Assembly: GCA_018825725.1 (NCBI GenBank) | Contig: JAHKBC010000334.1 | Coordinates: 1 to 6,279 of the forward strand | Length of the DNA: 6,279 nt | Reading direction: 5' to 3' | Source: Candidatus Omnitrophota bacterium | GTDB lineage: Bacteria > Omnitrophota > Gorgyraeia > Gygaellales > Profunditerraquicolaceae | In this document: positions 5,249-6,279 of the stretch, one piece after another | Layout of the letters: each line of letters starts with the position of its first letter | How positions within the stretch are numbered: position 1 is the first letter of the stretch | Notes under the pieces: generated by a model | Seen by the model: only the letters and a program-made list of their open reading frames with translations | The model's database searches: none | What the model was told of the DNA's origin: nothing | Translations under genes and position numbers: made by a program

Positions 5249-6279
5249 ATGACAAAAAAAGTAGCTTTAATTAATCCCGGCAGAGGTGGGCGCTTTGATG
5301 CCCATGAACCTTTGCAATTAGGTTTTATTGCCTCTTCACTTATTGAAAAAGGCGTTGAGGTAAAGATTATTGATGAAGTTGCCGGGGATAATGTCGAGTT
5401 AGGTATTAAAGATTATAAGCCTGATATAGCCGGGATTACCGCTACCACGCCTTTTGTAGAACATGCTTATCGGCATGCGGATTTTTGCCGTCAGCAGGGT
5501 GTTCTCACTGTTTTAGGAGGGGTGCATGCTACGGTGATGACAGAGGAAGCATTAAGGCATGCCGATATTGTAGTTAAAGGCGAGGGAGAGCAGGCTATGT
5601 TGGATATTGTCTCAGGCGGCGCTAGAGAAAAAGTTATTACCCGGGATTATATCAGAGATTTGGATACTCTGCCTCCTCCGGCATATCAATTGATGAATAT
5701 GGATTTTTATTTGAATGCGCGAGAGCGCGCTCCTTATAATACAGCGCTTATTTTTGTTCCTAAAGGGTATAAGGTGGCATCAATGTTGACCGGCAGGGGT
5801 TGTCCTTACTCCTGCATATTCTGCCATAACACCTGGAGGGGCATGCCGTTTAGATTTAATTCTCCGGAACGGGTAGTCAGGGATATGAAATACCTGATTG
5901 ATACATATAAAACGCAGGCCATTGCTTTTTTTGACGATGATTTTTTTGCCAATAAAGAAAGAGCAAAAAAAATATTTCAACTGATTCGAGAAGACAACCT
6001 TGGCATAATCTGGGGTTGTAATTGCAGAGTTAATACTATTGATGAGCAGATTCTTAAAGAGGCTTTTCAGGCTGGTTGCCGCCAGATTGCTTTTGGGTTC
6101 GAAAGCGGCTCTCAAAAAATGTTGGATATTATGCAAAAGAGAACAAAGGTAGAAGAAAATAAAAAGGCGGTGGAGCTATGTAAAGAGGCGGGAATCATCT
6201 GTGTTGCTTTTTTCATACTCGGGCTTCCGCATGAAACCAAAGCAGATATACAGCTTACGCGCAAGTTTATCATGGAAAA
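5249..6279 (+). CDS. B12-binding-domain radical SAM protein (partial, 3' end beyond window)
   Basis: An open frame of 343 complete codons runs from ATG 5249 to the window edge without a stop; the C-terminus is missing. Residues 3 to about 125 form a Rossmann-type cobalamin-binding domain (VALINPGRGG at 5-14, VLGGVHAT at 88-95, VVKGEGE at 108-114); no DxHxxG motif is visible, which is common in this radical SAM class. The radical SAM domain begins near 176 with C185-x3-C189-x2-C192 (CPYSCIFC), which holds the 4Fe-4S cluster that binds S-adenosylmethionine. FFDDDFF (227-233), FGFESGSQKML (282-292) and FFILGLPHET (321-330) are the expected later strands. Members of this class, related to BchE and P-methylases, carry out methylations or ring chemistry, but also include many of unknown substrate; none can be assigned here. 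An in-frame TAA at 5243 makes ATG 5249 the first possible start. The ribosome binding site is weak (AGAG at 5237-5240). The terminator and promoter candidate upstream suggest a separate unit. Confidence 0.9.
   Translation, partial: MTKKVALINPGRGGRFDAHEPLQLGFIASSLIEKGVEVKIIDEVAGDNVELGIKDYKPDIAGITATTPFVEHAYRHADFCRQQGVLTVLGGVHATVMTEEALRHADIVVKGEGEQAMLDIVSGGAREKVITRDYIRDLDTLPPPAYQLMNMDFYLNARERAPYNTALIFVPKGYKVASMLTGRGCPYSCIFCHNTWRGMPFRFNSPERVVRDMKYLIDTYKTQAIAFFDDDFFANKERAKKIFQLIREDNLGIIWGCNCRVNTIDEQILKEAFQAGCRQIAFGFESGSQKMLDIMQKRTKVEENKKAVELCKEAGIICVAFFILGLPHETKADIQLTRKFIME

Noticed and set aside
5780..6136. 118-aa minus-strand open frame
   Set aside because: It is antisense to the radical SAM core, including the CX3CX2C region, which reads without a stop from 5249 to the window edge.

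Overview
The window looks like a piece of chromosome from an anaerobic or microaerophilic bacterium of moderate GC content, probably Gram-negative and possibly from an uncultured candidate phylum. Supporting signs are a class III-type hybrid cluster protein, an Fe-S type Rrf2 regulator, an oxygen-sensitive B12-binding radical SAM enzyme, and a Sec-exported small repeat protein. The composition recalls Omnitrophota-like genomes, but that is an impression from gene style and not a demonstrated assignment. All recognised genes lie on the + strand. There are no tRNA, rRNA, CRISPR or transposase features.

Layout. (1) 1-192 is a short non-coding leader with an imperfect direct repeat. (2) 193-2245 is a two-gene unit overlapping by 8 nt: a pyruvate kinase made of only the catalytic A and B domains (339 aa, no C-terminal domain), then a long-form LOG-family nucleotide phosphoribohydrolase. 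(3) 2274-4365 is the best-defined transcription unit. A near-consensus sigma70-type promoter is covered by a perfect 14+3+14 bp palindrome. It drives an Rrf2-family repressor with three cysteines and an N-terminal Asp placed as in NO-sensing NsrR, then a compact hybrid cluster protein (Hcp), then a small cupin. Gaps of 13 and 8 nt and strong ribosome binding sites support one operon. (4) 4460-5068 encodes a secreted protein with two EF-hand calcium loops bracketed by two nearly identical Gly/Pro-rich modules (order A-B-B-A). A strong 16-bp hairpin terminator follows at 5088-5125. (5) From 5249 to the window edge is the first 343 codons of a B12-binding-domain radical SAM protein, with its own extended -10 promoter candidate.

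How the genes work together. The rrf2-hcp-cupin block reads as a self-contained nitrosative or redox stress module: the regulator would repress its own promoter through the palindrome and release it when its cluster is damaged, so that Hcp (NO reductase and S-nitrosylase activities in characterised relatives) is made. This regulation is inferred from motif positions and context. The pyk-LOG pair combines ATP-yielding glycolysis with nucleoside monophosphate turnover, but a functional link beyond co-translation is not shown. The secreted protein and the radical SAM protein appear to be separate units.

The most unusual elements are the C-domain-less pyruvate kinase with Arg at the K+-dependence position, the hexamer-periodic operator with an NsrR-like ligand set beside a class III Hcp, and the ABBA secreted protein whose outer modules show a sharply bounded identity tract.
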